This document shows positions 1 to 8,810 of a stretch of DNA of 64,000 nt, one piece after another (position 1 is the stretch's first letter; each line of letters starts with the position of its first letter). The notes beneath the pieces were generated by a model. The model did no database searches and was not told where the DNA came from. It saw only the letters and a list, made by a program, of their open reading frames with translations. The stretch comes from Bacteroidota bacterium (GTDB lineage: Bacteria; Bacteroidota; Bacteroidia; Bacteroidales; JAGONC01), in the NCBI GenBank assembly GCA_026391695.1, contig JAPLDP010000078.1, positions 1-64,000 of the forward strand, written 5' to 3'. The position numbers were made by a program, and so were the translations under genes.

Positions 1-178
1 ATGCTCGTTTCATAAAATGTCGAATTTTAGATTATTGCGCAAATATAAATGATTGTGCTTCGAGCACGTGCAGCGCTTGAGCTACGGACTGGATTTTTAT
101 TCGTCTGTGTGTAAACCAAACGGTTTGTAATGTATATTTGACTAAATTAGTGTAGTAAAGTCGCGGTAGGATTCAATC

Positions 179-1546
179 ATGAAATGGTTAATATATTTCA
201 TATTATCAGTGGCAGCCAATATTTCCTACGCTTCAGTATTTCAAGGTGTTAAGTCGGATATGGTGGTTGCAAACCTGACAGGCTACATATCAGATTCTCA
301 ATTGCAGCAGCCAATTTATGGGGCCATGTTAACTATTGAAGGATACCCCGTTATCTATTCTGATATTTCAGGGTATTATTCAATTTGTGTGGAGGAAGGT
401 ATCTATGATATCAAGTGCATAGCCTTTGGATATCAAAAGAATACGGTTCAGGATTTTTTCATTTCAGGCCAGGTTCAACTTGACTTTGCACTGATACAGG
501 ATATATGCGGGCCTCCCCTGAACCTGGAAGGTGAACTTATCAATTATGAATATGCTTTTCTGACATGGAATCCGACATCTGGTAATACATACCCTGAAGA
601 CTGGATTCATTATGACAACGGTTCTAATTATACAGGCATCGGCTTTGCAGAAGGAGGTTCGTTTACCGTGGCCATTCGTTTTGATACCAATCAACTGGAA
701 CCATACAACGGATATTACCTGACCATGATCAGGTTTTTTCCTACAGGTGAAAACACGGAATATGTGTTTAAAGTCTGGACTGATGCGAATGCGTCGAACC
801 TTTTGGTCAGTATACCTTTGACCGATCTCATTATAAATGAGTGGAATGATCTTAACCTGGGAAGTCCTGTTTTCATCGATCATTCAAAAGAATTATGGAT
901 TGGGTATGCCTGCCTCAATCATCCTCCCGGCGTGTATCCGGCAGGATGCGATTCAGGACCTGCTGTCACAGGCTATGGAGATATGGTGAACTTAGATGGT
1001 TCAACATGGGAACCCCTGTCTTCATATGGACTTGATTATAACTTGAATATCCAGGGATTCATACAGCATCCTGGTATCGACTACCCGGCATCATCGCCAC
1101 ATAAAAGCAGCACGAATGCTCTTATCGGTTATAATATTTACCGTAACAACCAGTTACTGCCTCAATCCCCTGTGACTGCGAATTTATTCCTGGATGGCCC
1201 TTTGCCATTATCCTCGGTTTATATTTACACGGTTACTGCCTTATATTCTGATTGTGAATCAGAACAAACCCTTCCGGTAATAATCTGGACTGAAGATACA
1301 GAGGACATCGTCGGGCGGAATACCATTCATCTTTTTCCAAACCCGGCAGATGATTTTTTGTATGTGAATTCAGCAGCTTCGGTTAAGCATGTATTCATCT
1401 ATACTGCTTTTGGGGAGGTGGTTTATGACCGGAATGCAGATGAGCGCGAAATCAAAGTCGACATCGGTGGATTTGTGAAAGGGGTGTATGTTGTACTTGT
1501 GATGACTGAAAATGGGTGGTTTACGGAAAAATTCATTGTAGAATAA
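179..1546 (+). CDS. Secreted protein with carboxypeptidase-regulatory-like domain and T9SS sorting domain
   Basis: 455 aa. A signal peptide is visible at the N-terminus (MKWLIYFILSVAA, cleavage near residue 20). Residues about 30-110 look like a carboxypeptidase-regulatory/CNA-B type beta-sandwich (GYISD...PIYGAMLTIEG...YSICVEEGIYDI). The middle has no domain I recognise. Residues about 320-370 resemble a fibronectin-III-like strand set (GYNIYRNNQLL...YTVTALY). The last 75 residues match a T9SS type A sorting domain (LFPNPADDFLYV...GVYVVLV...EKFIVE). The product is therefore probably exported across the outer membrane and attached to the surface or released. The substrate or function is unknown. 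It is monocistronic, with about 180 upstream bases that show no other gene. Confidence 0.8.
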   Translation: MKWLIYFILSVAANISYASVFQGVKSDMVVANLTGYISDSQLQQPIYGAMLTIEGYPVIYSDISGYYSICVEEGIYDIKCIAFGYQKNTVQDFFISGQVQLDFALIQDICGPPLNLEGELINYEYAFLTWNPTSGNTYPEDWIHYDNGSNYTGIGFAEGGSFTVAIRFDTNQLEPYNGYYLTMIRFFPTGENTEYVFKVWTDANASNLLVSIPLTDLIINEWNDLNLGSPVFIDHSKELWIGYACLNHPPGVYPAGCDSGPAVTGYGDMVNLDGSTWEPLSSYGLDYNLNIQGFIQHPGIDYPASSPHKSSTNALIGYNIYRNNQLLPQSPVTANLFLDGPLPLSSVYIYTVTALYSDCESEQTLPVIIWTEDTEDIVGRNTIHLFPNPADDFLYVNSAASVKHVFIYTAFGEVVYDRNADEREIKVDIGGFVKGVYVVLVMTENGWFTEKFIVE

Positions 1547-1661
1547 AAAGGGATGAGGGTCAAATTTAGAATAATTCTCCAAACCTGAATGATTAATTAA
1601 GACCTGTCAGGTAAAAATCTATTTTTAAATTATCTTAAAATGTTTTAGGATGAATATGAGA

Positions 1662-2237
1662 TTACATATCATTGAATTTCTTCTTAATCAATTCACTATC
1701 TCTTTGTTCTATAAACAATGGAATGTTGGAATATTTCTCATGAAATCCATAACCTCCGTTTATCATTTCATCAATTGCTTCCTGATAAGACCAATCCTGG
1801 AAGACGATCCTGTACATTGCACAGACTAGGCCTGTCCTGTCGGAACCATATACACAATGGATCAAAATAGGCTTTGGTGCTTTTTGAATTATTCTGAGGG
1901 CTTCGGTTACTTCATTTTCAGTAAAATGTTTTGCCCTCATCGGAACATGAAAGTAGTTAAGATTAAGGTCTCCGATTATAGTGCTGTCTGAATTGCTAAC
2001 TCTTAAATTGAGAATGGATTTTATACCCATTTGTGCGATGACGCGGAATCCACTATTGTCAGGCTGTTCAGAGCGATAAACATCATTATTTAGCTGATAC
2101 AGATTATCAAAACTCCAATTGGTCACTTTTTTTGCCCAGATTTCAGGCCGGGGTGTTGCCGGATTTTGCGAGAATCCAGGCCTGACAAGAAGAACAAGGA
2201 TTATGTAATAGAAAATTTCTGATTTTATAAAAGACAT
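1662..2237 (-). CDS. Secreted tyrosine/dual-specificity phosphatase-like protein
   Basis: 191 aa. The signature HCx5R of the protein tyrosine phosphatase superfamily is present as HCVYGSDRTG, with Cys128 as the expected nucleophile and Arg134 as the phosphate-binding residue. The upstream segment (YRSEQPD, then ILNLR) is typical of the DSP/PTP-like family related to cyclin-dependent kinase inhibitor 3 and Siw14. An N-terminal hydrophobic segment (IIILVLLVRPGFSQ-like, residues 8-24) suggests export to the periplasm. It follows the T9SS protein convergently and lies 84 bases downstream of another minus-strand secreted gene. The substrate (phosphoprotein, phosphoinositide or inositol phosphate) cannot be told from sequence. 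Confidence 0.8.
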   Translation of the reverse strand: MSFIKSEIFYYIILVLLVRPGFSQNPATPRPEIWAKKVTNWSFDNLYQLNNDVYRSEQPDNSGFRVIAQMGIKSILNLRVSNSDSTIIGDLNLNYFHVPMRAKHFTENEVTEALRIIQKAPKPILIHCVYGSDRTGLVCAMYRIVFQDWSYQEAIDEMINGGYGFHEKYSNIPLFIEQRDSELIKKKFNDM

Positions 2238-2321
2238 ATGATTGATTTAGTAAGGAAGATCAAGGTATCGGTTTATAAGAACTAAACAAATCAGAATTTG
2301 GTTGTTTATCAATGCCCTTTT

Positions 2322-3596
2322 TTATTTAATAATAAATTTCCCGGTTTCCCTTTTTCCATCTTCCCATATTAACTGAAAAAAGTAAAGTCCATCATTTAAG
2401 TTTTTTCTTTCTAATTTGATGGATCCTTCTCCCGTTCCTCCTGAATACCACAAAATATTTCCTGAATTATTATAAATCAAAAGGTCATATTTCTCATTTA
2501 TTTTATTATAGGTACTTATAATGATTGCTGAGGTACTAAATGGATTTGGAATGACTCTGACATTAGTTGTTAGAATACCAGGATCCGAAATACCCTGTGA
2601 GATATTGTATTTAGCAATGTATAATGCAAGAATACCACCGGCTTGTGTAAATCCCCCGCTGGCATATATCTCCCCTTTATAATCGGTAATTGCAGTAATA
2701 TAAGGATACGCGATGTTCATTCCGGTCCCTAAGGCAGCCCAGGTAGTACCGTCCCAGGTTGCAATTGCATTTGTGGTTATGCTGCCAGCCTTAGTAAAAC
2801 CACCTCCTACAAAAAGTTTACCCCTTATTGAATCCAGTTCAGAAGCCTCGCCGTCCAGATCAATACCCAGAGATGACCAATTGCTACCATTCCATTTTTG
2901 AATGTAATTACCAATATTTCCCTGGCTTTTAGTGAAATTCCCACCTGCATATAATTCACCATTATAGGTTTCTAAAGCATCAACCCAGCCAGCAATTATC
3001 CCGATTCCAAGAGGAGACCAATTATTGCCATTCCATTTAGCTATATTATTTAATGGGATTCCGTCAATATCAAGGAAACCTCCGGCAACAACCAGCTCTC
3101 CATTATACGTGCACATACTATAAATTTCACCATTTGCCAATCCGATACTTGACCAATTCATGCCATTCCATTTCTTAATTGGCCAGCCACCACTTGCATA
3201 AAGCTCATTATTATAGACAGTCATAGCATATATATGGCCGGATTCAAATTCCCCTAGTATTGATACCCATTCTGTTCCATTCCATTTGTCAATCCCCATG
3301 CTCCCTCCAGCATACAATTCGTCATTATAAATAACAAGGCACCACACAAAGTTCACCCCTACAACATTTGACCCTACCGGTGACCAACTGCTACCATTCC
3401 ATTTTGCAGTATAAACCACTGGATTTCCACCTGCAAAAGTAAAACCTCCACCAACATATAATTCCCCGTTGAAGACACATTGTGCACCAACAGAATTGTT
3501 AGTCCCGCCCCCAACCTGCGTCCAGTCTTGAGATTGAGCTACGTTAGTGATGAGACATAGAAAACATAAGATGTGTAATAATTTTTTAGTTTTCAT
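2322..3596 (-). CDS. Secreted repeat (beta-propeller-like) protein with T9SS sorting domain
   Basis: 424 aa. A signal peptide (LLHILCFLCLITNVAQSQ) is followed by about eight repeats of roughly 40 residues. Each repeat carries a KWNG-x-x-W(S/T)-x-(V/L)G core and an ELYAGGxF strand, a pattern of secreted propeller-type repeats common in Bacteroidota. The C-terminal 80 residues form a T9SS type A sorting domain (VIPNPFSTSAIIIS...LYFFQLIWEDGKRETGKFIIK in part). It is a likely cell-surface or released protein, and the ligand is unknown. About 265 bases upstream hold no other gene. Good confidence in secretion class, low in function. Confidence 0.78.
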   Translation of the reverse strand: MKTKKLLHILCFLCLITNVAQSQDWTQVGGGTNNSVGAQCVFNGELYVGGGFTFAGGNPVVYTAKWNGSSWSPVGSNVVGVNFVWCLVIYNDELYAGGSMGIDKWNGTEWVSILGEFESGHIYAMTVYNNELYASGGWPIKKWNGMNWSSIGLANGEIYSMCTYNGELVVAGGFLDIDGIPLNNIAKWNGNNWSPLGIGIIAGWVDALETYNGELYAGGNFTKSQGNIGNYIQKWNGSNWSSLGIDLDGEASELDSIRGKLFVGGGFTKAGSITTNAIATWDGTTWAALGTGMNIAYPYITAITDYKGEIYASGGFTQAGGILALYIAKYNISQGISDPGILTTNVRVIPNPFSTSAIIISTYNKINEKYDLLIYNNSGNILWYSGGTGEGSIKLERKNLNDGLYFFQLIWEDGKRETGKFIIK

Positions 3597-3810
3597 GTTT
3601 TAAATGTTTATCATTTTTCTAAGACATTTTGACGGTTGTTGATACAATTATCACTTAATCAATAATTTCGATTTTAATATTTTGTTCTTTCCAATTTTAT
3701 AAATGGTTAAAAAGCTCATTTACTTTAATCAAGTCTCCAACAATCATATTAAAAAAGAATAATCCTACTAATATATTAAAAAAAAGGATATGTTTAATAG
3801 GTGGTGAATA

Positions 3811-3851
3811 AAAAAGGATGACATCTCTGGTAGGAGATGTCATCCCTTTTT
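3811..3851 (-). terminator. Rho-independent terminator after tRNA-Cys
   Basis: A 12-bp perfect stem (ggatgacatctc / gagatgtcatcc) with a 6-nt loop is flanked by A-runs and T-runs. On the minus strand the stem is followed by a T-run, which places it about 10 bases downstream of the tRNA-Cys 3' end. Confidence 0.75.
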
Positions 3852-3860
3852 GGCTTTTAG

Positions 3861-3931
3861 AGGTACCAAGCGGATTCGAACCGCTGTACGAGGTTTTGCA
3901 GACCTCTGCCTAGCCACTCGGCCATGGTACC
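3861..3931 (-). tRNA. tRNA-Cys (anticodon GCA)
   Basis: On the minus strand a 71-nt cloverleaf can be folded. The acceptor stem is GGTACCA/TGGTACC. The anticodon stem GAGGT/ACCTC has loop CTGCAAA (anticodon GCA), and the T-arm is AGCGG-TTCGAAT-CCGCT. The discriminator base is T (U73), the base expected for cysteine tRNAs. CCA is not encoded. Confidence 0.93.
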
Positions 3932-3947
3932 AGATGCAATTTGTGAA

Positions 3948-3977
3948 CAAAATTACAAAATCCATTTTGAAATGCAA
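3948..3977 (-). promoter_or_regulatory. Bacteroidota-type promoter for tRNA-Cys
   Basis: Read on the minus strand: TTG (3977-3975), 19 bases, then TAATTTTG (3955-3948), matching the TTG-N19-TAnnTTTG consensus. It ends 16 bases before the tRNA 5' end. Confidence 0.65.
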
Positions 3978-3988
3978 TACTATGGATT

Positions 3989-4092
3989 AATTTGTTAATT
4001 AGATAATTAGTCTATGTGATGATGTGCCAATTAATTTTATTAATACAAAATGAGCCCATCAACTAATTGACTAATTGACTAATTAACAAATT
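3989..4092. repeat. ORF-less inverted repeat (22-bp arms)
   Basis: Arms 3989-4010 and 4071-4092 are reverse complements at 20 of 22 positions, enclosing about 60 bases with no ORF. The right arm also contains tandem copies of the 8-mer aattgact. The arm shares about 20 bases (aatttgttaattagtcaatt) with the inverted repeat flanking the four-helix-bundle gene between etfB and etfA at 45 kb. It may be a deletion derivative of the same repeat family. Confidence 0.65.
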
Positions 4093-4097
4093 GATAT

Positions 4098-4454
4098 TCA
4101 GTCCTCAGTTGACAAGGTCACACTTACCTTTTCAACTTTTCCGCCAACCTGGGGATTAATTTTGGATACAGTAACCTCGGCAAAGGTAATTTGGGGGAAT
4201 TGCCGGCAGACCCTGTCGAGTATCTGCCTGGCCACATGCTCCAACAGATTGGATGCCTGATCCATCTCTTCTTTTACTAAGGCATATACTGTTTGGTAAT
4301 TGATGGTCTTGGTCAGATCATCTGTTTTTTCGGCTTCTGTGGTATCGGCTTCGAGAAAAAAATCAATGATGAACCGTGTTCCGATGACTTTTTCTTCTTT
4401 AAAACAGCCATGGTGAGCATAAAATTCCATGCCCTCAAGAGATATCAATGACAT
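4098..4454 (-). CDS. folB: Dihydroneopterin aldolase
   Basis: 118 aa, the normal length of FolB. This enzyme converts 7,8-dihydroneopterin to 6-hydroxymethyl-dihydropterin and glycolaldehyde in folate synthesis. The family start (ISLEGMEFYAHHGCF), with the conserved active-site region YAxHGCFxEE, is present, as are TINYQTVY (residues about 50-57) and LLEHVARQI (about 70-78) followed by the VTVSKINPQ strand. It stands alone on the minus strand, divergent from glnS, with hairpin-forming repeats on both sides. Confidence 0.93.
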   Translation of the reverse strand: MSLISLEGMEFYAHHGCFKEEKVIGTRFIIDFFLEADTTEAEKTDDLTKTINYQTVYALVKEEMDQASNLLEHVARQILDRVCRQFPQITFAEVTVSKINPQVGGKVEKVSVTLSTED

Positions 4455-4470
4455 GAGCTTATTCTTTTTA

Positions 4471-4532
4471 AATCACAGAGCACGGAGGATTTTCCCTCTG
4501 TTCACTCCGTGTGACCTCCGTGTCCGTGGTTA
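4471..4532. repeat. Imperfect hairpin built of cacgga words
   Basis: The arms cacggagg (4481-4488) and cctccgtg (4515-4522) pair perfectly. Pairing continues imperfectly outward (aatcacagag / tccgtggtta). Similar cacgga words recur at 7192-7229, so this is probably a dispersed intergenic repeat. It sits in the folB/glnS divergent spacer. Confidence 0.45.
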
Positions 4533-4596
4533 AATTAAATACAAAATATTTCGGAATCACAAAAGTACAGCAAAAAGCAGATAACCCATATTTTTA

Positions 4597-4604
4597 TATT
4601 TTTG
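4597..4604 (+). promoter_or_regulatory. Candidate -7 box of glnS
   Basis: TATTTTTG fits TAnnTTTG and lies 32 bases before the glnS ATG. No good TTG is seen at the -33 position, so confidence is modest. Confidence 0.4.
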
Positions 4605-4635
4605 CAGTCGTTGCTACAAGTAAAACATTAAGGAC

Positions 4636-6354
4636 ATGAACAATAATGATGCTCTAAAAAATCCGGCCGAAGCCTGGGGTTCGAAATTTGGTTTAAATTT
4701 CCTCGAGGCGATCATTGAAGAGGATATCCGGAAATGTAAGAACGAAAGCCGTGTTCACACCCGTTTTCCACCGGAGCCCAATGGCTATCTGCACATCGGC
4801 CATGCCAAGTCCATCTGCCTGAATTTTGGACTTGCGAGGAAGTATAATGGTTTGTGCAACCTGCGGTTCGATGATACCAATCCCACTAAAGAGGAGCAGG
4901 AATATGTCGATTCGATCATCGAAGATGTGCGATGGCTCGGATTTGACTGGGATGACCGGCTTTTTTATGCCTCCGACTATTTTGATCAGCTATATGAATG
5001 GGCTGAGAAAATGATTCTGGAAGGCAGAGCCTATGTGGATGACCAGAGTGCAGAGCAAGTTAGTGAGCAACGTGGCACGATCAATACCCCGGGGAAGGAA
5101 AGCCCTTACCGGAACCGGTCTGTTGAAGAGAACCTCAATCTTTTCCAACGTATGCGTGCCGGTGAATTCCCGGAAGGATCGAAGGTGCTGCGGGCAAAGA
5201 TCGACATGGCATCACCAAATATGCTGTTACGAGACCCGGTAATGTATCGTATCCTGTTTGCTATCCATCACCGTACGGATGACAAATGGTGCATTTACCC
5301 CATGTATGACTATGCTCATGGACAGTCGGACTACCTGGAGGGGATAACCCATTCCATCTGCACACTTGAATTTGAAGTACACCGGCCCTTATACGACTGG
5401 TACCTGGATCAGCTCATTGAAACAGAATACCGGCCACAACAAATCGAATTTGCGCGTCTCAACCTCAGTTATACGATCATGAGCAAGCGTAAGCTCCTTG
5501 AGCTTGTTGAAGGTGGTTTTGTAAACGATTGGGATGATCCACGTATGCCTACTATCAGCGGGCTGAGACGACGCGGTTACACACCGGAGTCGATCCGTTA
5601 TTTTGCTGATCTTGTCGGCGTAGCTAAACGTGATAATACCATTGATCTTGCTTTAATAGAGCATAGTCTTAGAGAAGACCTGAACAAACGTGCACCGCGG
5701 GCTATGGCTGTCCTGAATCCCCTGAAAGTGATCATCGATAATTATCCTACAGACCAGGTCGAGGAAATGGAATCGGTCAATAATCCCGAGGATGAGTCCA
5801 TGGGAAAGCGTATGATCCCATTCTCAGGGACTATTTATATCGAAAAGGAGGACTTTATGGAAAATCCTCCCAAAGGATATTTCAGGTTATACCCGGGTGG
5901 AGAGGTGAGGCTTAAGAATGCCTATATCATCAAATGCGAGAGATTTGTGAAAGATGATCAGACCGGTGAAATCAGCGAAGTACATTGTACATATTTTCCG
6001 GAGACGCGAAGCGGTGGTGAACAGAGCAACCGTAAGGTAAAAGGAACGCTGCACTGGGTGTCGGCACAGCATGCACTGAAAGCCGAAATCCGGCTTTATG
6101 ACCGGCTGTTCACAGTGGAAGATCCTGCCGGGCATGAAGACAAAGATTTCAAGGAATTCCTTAATCCGGAATCATTGACCATCGCTACTGCTTTTGTCGA
6201 GCCTTCACTGAAGGCTGCCCAATCCGGAAGCCACTATCAGTTTATCCGGCTGGGGTATTTTTGTGTCGATAAGGACTCCACAAATGATCACCTTATTTTT
6301 AACCGGACGGTGACGCTGAAAGATACGTGGGCGAAGATGAGTAAAAAAGAGTAG
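4636..6354 (+). CDS. glnS: Glutaminyl-tRNA synthetase
   Basis: 572 aa class I aminoacyl-tRNA synthetase that charges tRNA-Gln directly. The nucleotide-binding HIGH motif is at residues 53-56 ([12 protein letters not shown]). A KMSKS-type motif occurs as MSKRKL, and the family segment [17 protein letters not shown] is intact. The C-terminal part contains the GlnRS anticodon-binding barrels ([16 protein letters not shown], then [13 protein letters not shown]). Length is typical. A tRNA-Gln(CUG) gene lies only about 700 bases downstream, separated by an inverted-repeat cassette that begins at the base after the glnS stop codon. The organism therefore does not depend only on the GatCAB amidation route for Gln-tRNA. 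Confidence 0.97.
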   Translation: MNNNDALKNPAEAWGSKFGLNFLEAIIEEDIRKCKNESRVHTRFPPEPNGYLHIGHAKSICLNFGLARKYNGLCNLRFDDTNPTKEEQEYVDSIIEDVRWLGFDWDDRLFYASDYFDQLYEWAEKMILEGRAYVDDQSAEQVSEQRGTINTPGKESPYRNRSVEENLNLFQRMRAGEFPEGSKVLRAKIDMASPNMLLRDPVMYRILFAIHHRTDDKWCIYPMYDYAHGQSDYLEGITHSICTLEFEVHRPLYDWYLDQLIETEYRPQQIEFARLNLSYTIMSKRKLLELVEGGFVNDWDDPRMPTISGLRRRGYTPESIRYFADLVGVAKRDNTIDLALIEHSLREDLNKRAPRAMAVLNPLKVIIDNYPTDQVEEMESVNNPEDESMGKRMIPFSGTIYIEKEDFMENPPKGYFRLYPGGEVRLKNAYIIKCERFVKDDQTGEISEVHCTYFPETRSGGEQSNRKVKGTLHWVSAQHALKAEIRLYDRLFTVEDPAGHEDKDFKEFLNPESLTIATAFVEPSLKAAQSGSHYQFIRLGYFCVDKDSTNDHLIFNRTVTLKDTWAKMSKKE

Positions 6355-6996
6355 GAATATCGAATATCGAACATACGAAGTAGAAGGAGAAGTTTATATT
6401 CGAAGTAGAAGGAGAATGGAAGTTAGAAGTTAGATGATAGAAGTAGCTGTTGGGATTTATTCTTGGTTGTTTTTAGATTTTAGATTTTTTTTGGCTGTTT
6501 GAACACTTCTGACAAAAATGGAAATGAGCTCATTGTTTTCTTTGACAAGTGCAGATAGTTCACTCGTATCATTCAGGTCTTTGTCATGAGCAAGAATTCT
6601 CAGGGAAACATAACATTCACGAAGCTCTTTCAGAACAATTTTTATTTTATGGATAAAATCCTTCGCCGACTCTGCACTTTGCGCCTCAGCATAATTTAAT
6701 GCAGTTGAGGTTGAAGACTTACTTATCTGATTGGCCAGTTGCATATGAAAGTAAGTATTAGGAAAGGTTTTTAAGACCTCCTGAATACGTACTACAAAAT
6801 CAATAAGTCGGTTTTCAATTTGAAATGAACCTGATTTCGGTGCCATGGTTTTTAATGTTAATCCCGAAACCTATTAAATGTTACCCTGTTTTCATAAAAA
6901 ATTTCTAAATCCCAACTAACATTCTAACTTCCTATCTTAAATCGCCTTCGCCTTGCCCTTTGCCTTCTACTTCGTATGTTTGTCTGTTGGATATTC
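6355..6996. mobile_element. IVS-like cassette: four-helix-bundle ORF in long imperfect inverted repeats
   Basis: Left-side blocks gaatatc (6355-6361), aacatacgaagtagaagg (6370-6387), ggaagttag (6418-6426) and gttgggattt (6449-6458) have exact reverse complements in mirrored order on the right at 6990-6996, 6963-6980, 6924-6932 and 6907-6916. These arms of about 100 bases enclose one four-helix-bundle gene. The unit starts at the base after the glnS stop and ends before the tRNA-Gln promoter. The layout resembles intervening sequences found in 23S rRNA genes, but it lies outside rRNA. Mobility is inferred. Confidence 0.6.
6457..6846 (-). CDS. Four-helix-bundle protein (23S rRNA-IVS/TIGR02436-type)
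   Basis: 129 aa, predicted all-helical. It carries the family signature EAQsAESakDFIHKiKI (residues about 54-70), as in proteins encoded by 23S rRNA intervening sequences and in relatives that assist diversity-generating retroelements. No reverse transcriptase or variable repeat is seen nearby. The gene is oriented against glnS and tRNA-Gln and is enclosed by the inverted-repeat arms; its stop codon overlaps the inner left arm. A second family member lies between etfB and etfA. The biochemical role of the family is not established; nucleic-acid binding is a plausible guess. Confidence 0.8.
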   Translation of the reverse strand: MAPKSGSFQIENRLIDFVVRIQEVLKTFPNTYFHMQLANQISKSSTSTALNYAEAQSAESAKDFIHKIKIVLKELRECYVSLRILAHDKDLNDTSELSALVKENNELISIFVRSVQTAKKNLKSKNNQE

Positions 6997-7013
6997 AAAA
7001 AAAAAGGTAAAAA

Positions 7014-7044
7014 TTGAATAATTTCCCAAAATTAAATATCTTTG
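7014..7044 (+). promoter_or_regulatory. Bacteroidota-type promoter for tRNA-Gln
   Basis: TTG (7014-7016), 20 bases, then TATCTTTG (7037-7044), ending 9 bases before the tRNA 5' end. It lies just outside the four-helix-bundle cassette. Confidence 0.7.
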
Positions 7045-7053
7045 CCTCCCCAT

Positions 7054-7126
7054 TGCCCGATGGTGTAACTGGCAACACGTCTGACTCTGGATCAGAAGAG
7101 TCTAGGTTCGACCCCTAGTCGGGCAA
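7054..7126 (+). tRNA. tRNA-Gln (anticodon CTG)
   Basis: A 73-nt cloverleaf folds with acceptor TGCCCGA/TCGGGCA, D-stem GTGT/ACAC, and anticodon stem TCTGA/TCAGA with loop CTCTGGA (anticodon CUG). The T-arm is CTAGG-TTCGACC-CCTAG and the discriminator is A. CCA is not encoded. It lies close to glnS. Confidence 0.93.
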
Positions 7127-7141
7127 CAACGATACCTGTTG

Positions 7142-7186
7142 AAAAAGCTTCAATAATTCTCGTCTCTGGATTATGAAGCTTTTTTT
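7142..7186 (+). terminator. Terminator after tRNA-Gln
   Basis: The stem aaaagcttca / tgaagctttt has a loop of about 20 nt and is followed by a T-run, about 15 bases after the tRNA. Confidence 0.65.
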
Positions 7187-7191
7187 ATTTG

Positions 7192-7229
7192 AACACGGAA
7201 TACACGGATGACACGGAATATCACGGAGA
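7192..7229. repeat. Short tandem cacgga-word repeat
   Basis: The word acacgga/tcacgga occurs four times at about 10-base spacing. It is related to the hairpin upstream of folB at 4471-4532. Confidence 0.4.
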
Positions 7230-7361
7230 TTGAGAATAGAGCAGGCTAAGGTTATGATAATTTGTTTTACATGAATGAATAAAAAAATTTGTTTAGGATT
7301 GGAAATGGACAAATAAAGTATTATTTTTACAGATCCGGAATTAAACTCCTGATCTGTAAAG

Positions 7362-8549
7362 ATGCTTATAGAACGAAAGATTCATGACAAGATAAAAGAG
7401 ATAGCCCTGAAGATGCCTGTTATCAGCGTCACAGGTCCGAGGCAATCGGGTAAGACGACTCTCGTTAAAATGATTTTCCCGGACTATCTCTATCTGGACC
7501 TTGAAATTCCTGAAATACGTGAACTGGCCATAAAAGATCCCAGAAGCTTTTTGTCGGGTCATGATAAGGGATTGATTATAGATGAGATCCAATATGCACC
7601 GCAACTGCTATCGTATATCAAGAGCCTGACAGATGAGACCGGTAAGAATGGAAAGTTCATAATCACCGGATCGCAAAATTTATTGCTTCTTGAATCCATA
7701 GCGCAGAGCCTGGCGGGCAGGGTAGCCATATTTAACCTTTTGCCTTTCAGTATAGAAGAGCTTTTAACATCCGGACATTTTCAGGATGACTATCAGGACC
7801 TCCTGGTGAAAGGATTTTATCCCCGTCTGTATGCTGAGGGATTATCACCTGATGATCTGTATCCATCGTATATTCAGACTTATCTTGAAAGGGATGTGCG
7901 CCGGATCATCAATGTCAAGGATTTATCAAAGTACCAGTCGTTTATTAAGGTGGCCGCCGGAATGATTGGTCATACGATCAATTTAACGTCGATGAGTAAC
8001 GATTTAGGGATCGATCAGAAGACCATAAAATCATGGATTTCAGTTCTTGAAGCCAGTTTTATCGTGTTCTTGCTGCCGCCGTATTACCGTAATTTCAATA
8101 AAAGAATCATAAAAGCCCCTAAGCTATATTTCTATGACACAGGGCTTGCCTGTTCTATCCTCGATATAAAAGACCGCCGGCAGCTCGAATCGTATTACAA
8201 CAGGGGAAATTTATTTGAATCTTTTATTTTATCCGAGATGTTCAAGAGTCAATTCAATAGTGGGGTCAAACCCTATTTTTATTTTTTTCGTGATAATTCG
8301 GGTAATGAAGTTGATGTTCTTTTTGAACAGGGAGTCACAATCACCGGCGTTGAAGTGAAATCGTCAAAGACCGTTCATAGTGATTTTTTCAAAGGCCTGA
8401 ACTTTTGGCAAAAACTAACCGGGACAAGCCGGCCCGGTTATCTGGTTTATGGTGGGCGACTCAACCAGAAAGTCAACCAGGTTCAGATACTTGGGTGGGA
8501 GCATGTGAATGATATTTTTAATGCCGACATTGACAGTGCGCAATCCTGA
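7362..8549 (+). CDS. AAA-type ATPase with DUF4143-like C-terminal domain
   Basis: 395 aa. The Walker A motif GPRQSGKTT is at residues 25-33 and a Walker B strand (KGLIIDEIQ) near residue 70. Sensor-like GSQNLLLLESIAQSLAGR follows, and the C-terminal half has the DUF4143 nuclease-like layout (FYDTGLACSIL, NEVDVLFEQG, VEVKSSK). The family is widespread in Bacteroidota and often multicopy. Its cellular role is unsettled, with links to toxin-antitoxin or mobile DNA proposed by context. It is monocistronic, between tRNA-Gln and an IS630 element. No partner gene is visible. Confidence 0.85.
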   Translation: MLIERKIHDKIKEIALKMPVISVTGPRQSGKTTLVKMIFPDYLYLDLEIPEIRELAIKDPRSFLSGHDKGLIIDEIQYAPQLLSYIKSLTDETGKNGKFIITGSQNLLLLESIAQSLAGRVAIFNLLPFSIEELLTSGHFQDDYQDLLVKGFYPRLYAEGLSPDDLYPSYIQTYLERDVRRIINVKDLSKYQSFIKVAAGMIGHTINLTSMSNDLGIDQKTIKSWISVLEASFIVFLLPPYYRNFNKRIIKAPKLYFYDTGLACSILDIKDRRQLESYYNRGNLFESFILSEMFKSQFNSGVKPYFYFFRDNSGNEVDVLFEQGVTITGVEVKSSKTVHSDFFKGLNFWQKLTGTSRPGYLVYGGRLNQKVNQVQILGWEHVNDIFNADIDSAQS

Positions 8550-8810
8550 GTTATGCAGTATAAAATATCAGGTATATTTATTACATTGAACTCATCATGA
8601 TTAACTTTGATAAATATTAGCCGGTCAAAAGCAATGAAAAAGAGCAGAATCAATCCCGAACACATAGGTAAGTCAGGATTTAATGGAAAAACTACCAGAA
8701 AAATTATAAGTTTAGGTCTATTGAGCAAAATCTGCTAAATAATCAATGGAATGCTCAATAGAATAACCAAGATTATCGACAAGAGAGTACCAACTAGTAC
8801 TAGTGTCATG

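Noticed and set aside
4059-4085. Tandem aattgact copies considered as a CRISPR or minisatellite.
   Set aside because: The units are only 8 bases with no spacers; they are better explained as part of the inverted-repeat arm. No CRISPR array or cas gene is seen anywhere in the window.
6457-6846. Four-helix-bundle genes as accessory proteins of a diversity-generating retroelement.
   Set aside because: No reverse transcriptase, template repeat or variable repeat is present near either copy.
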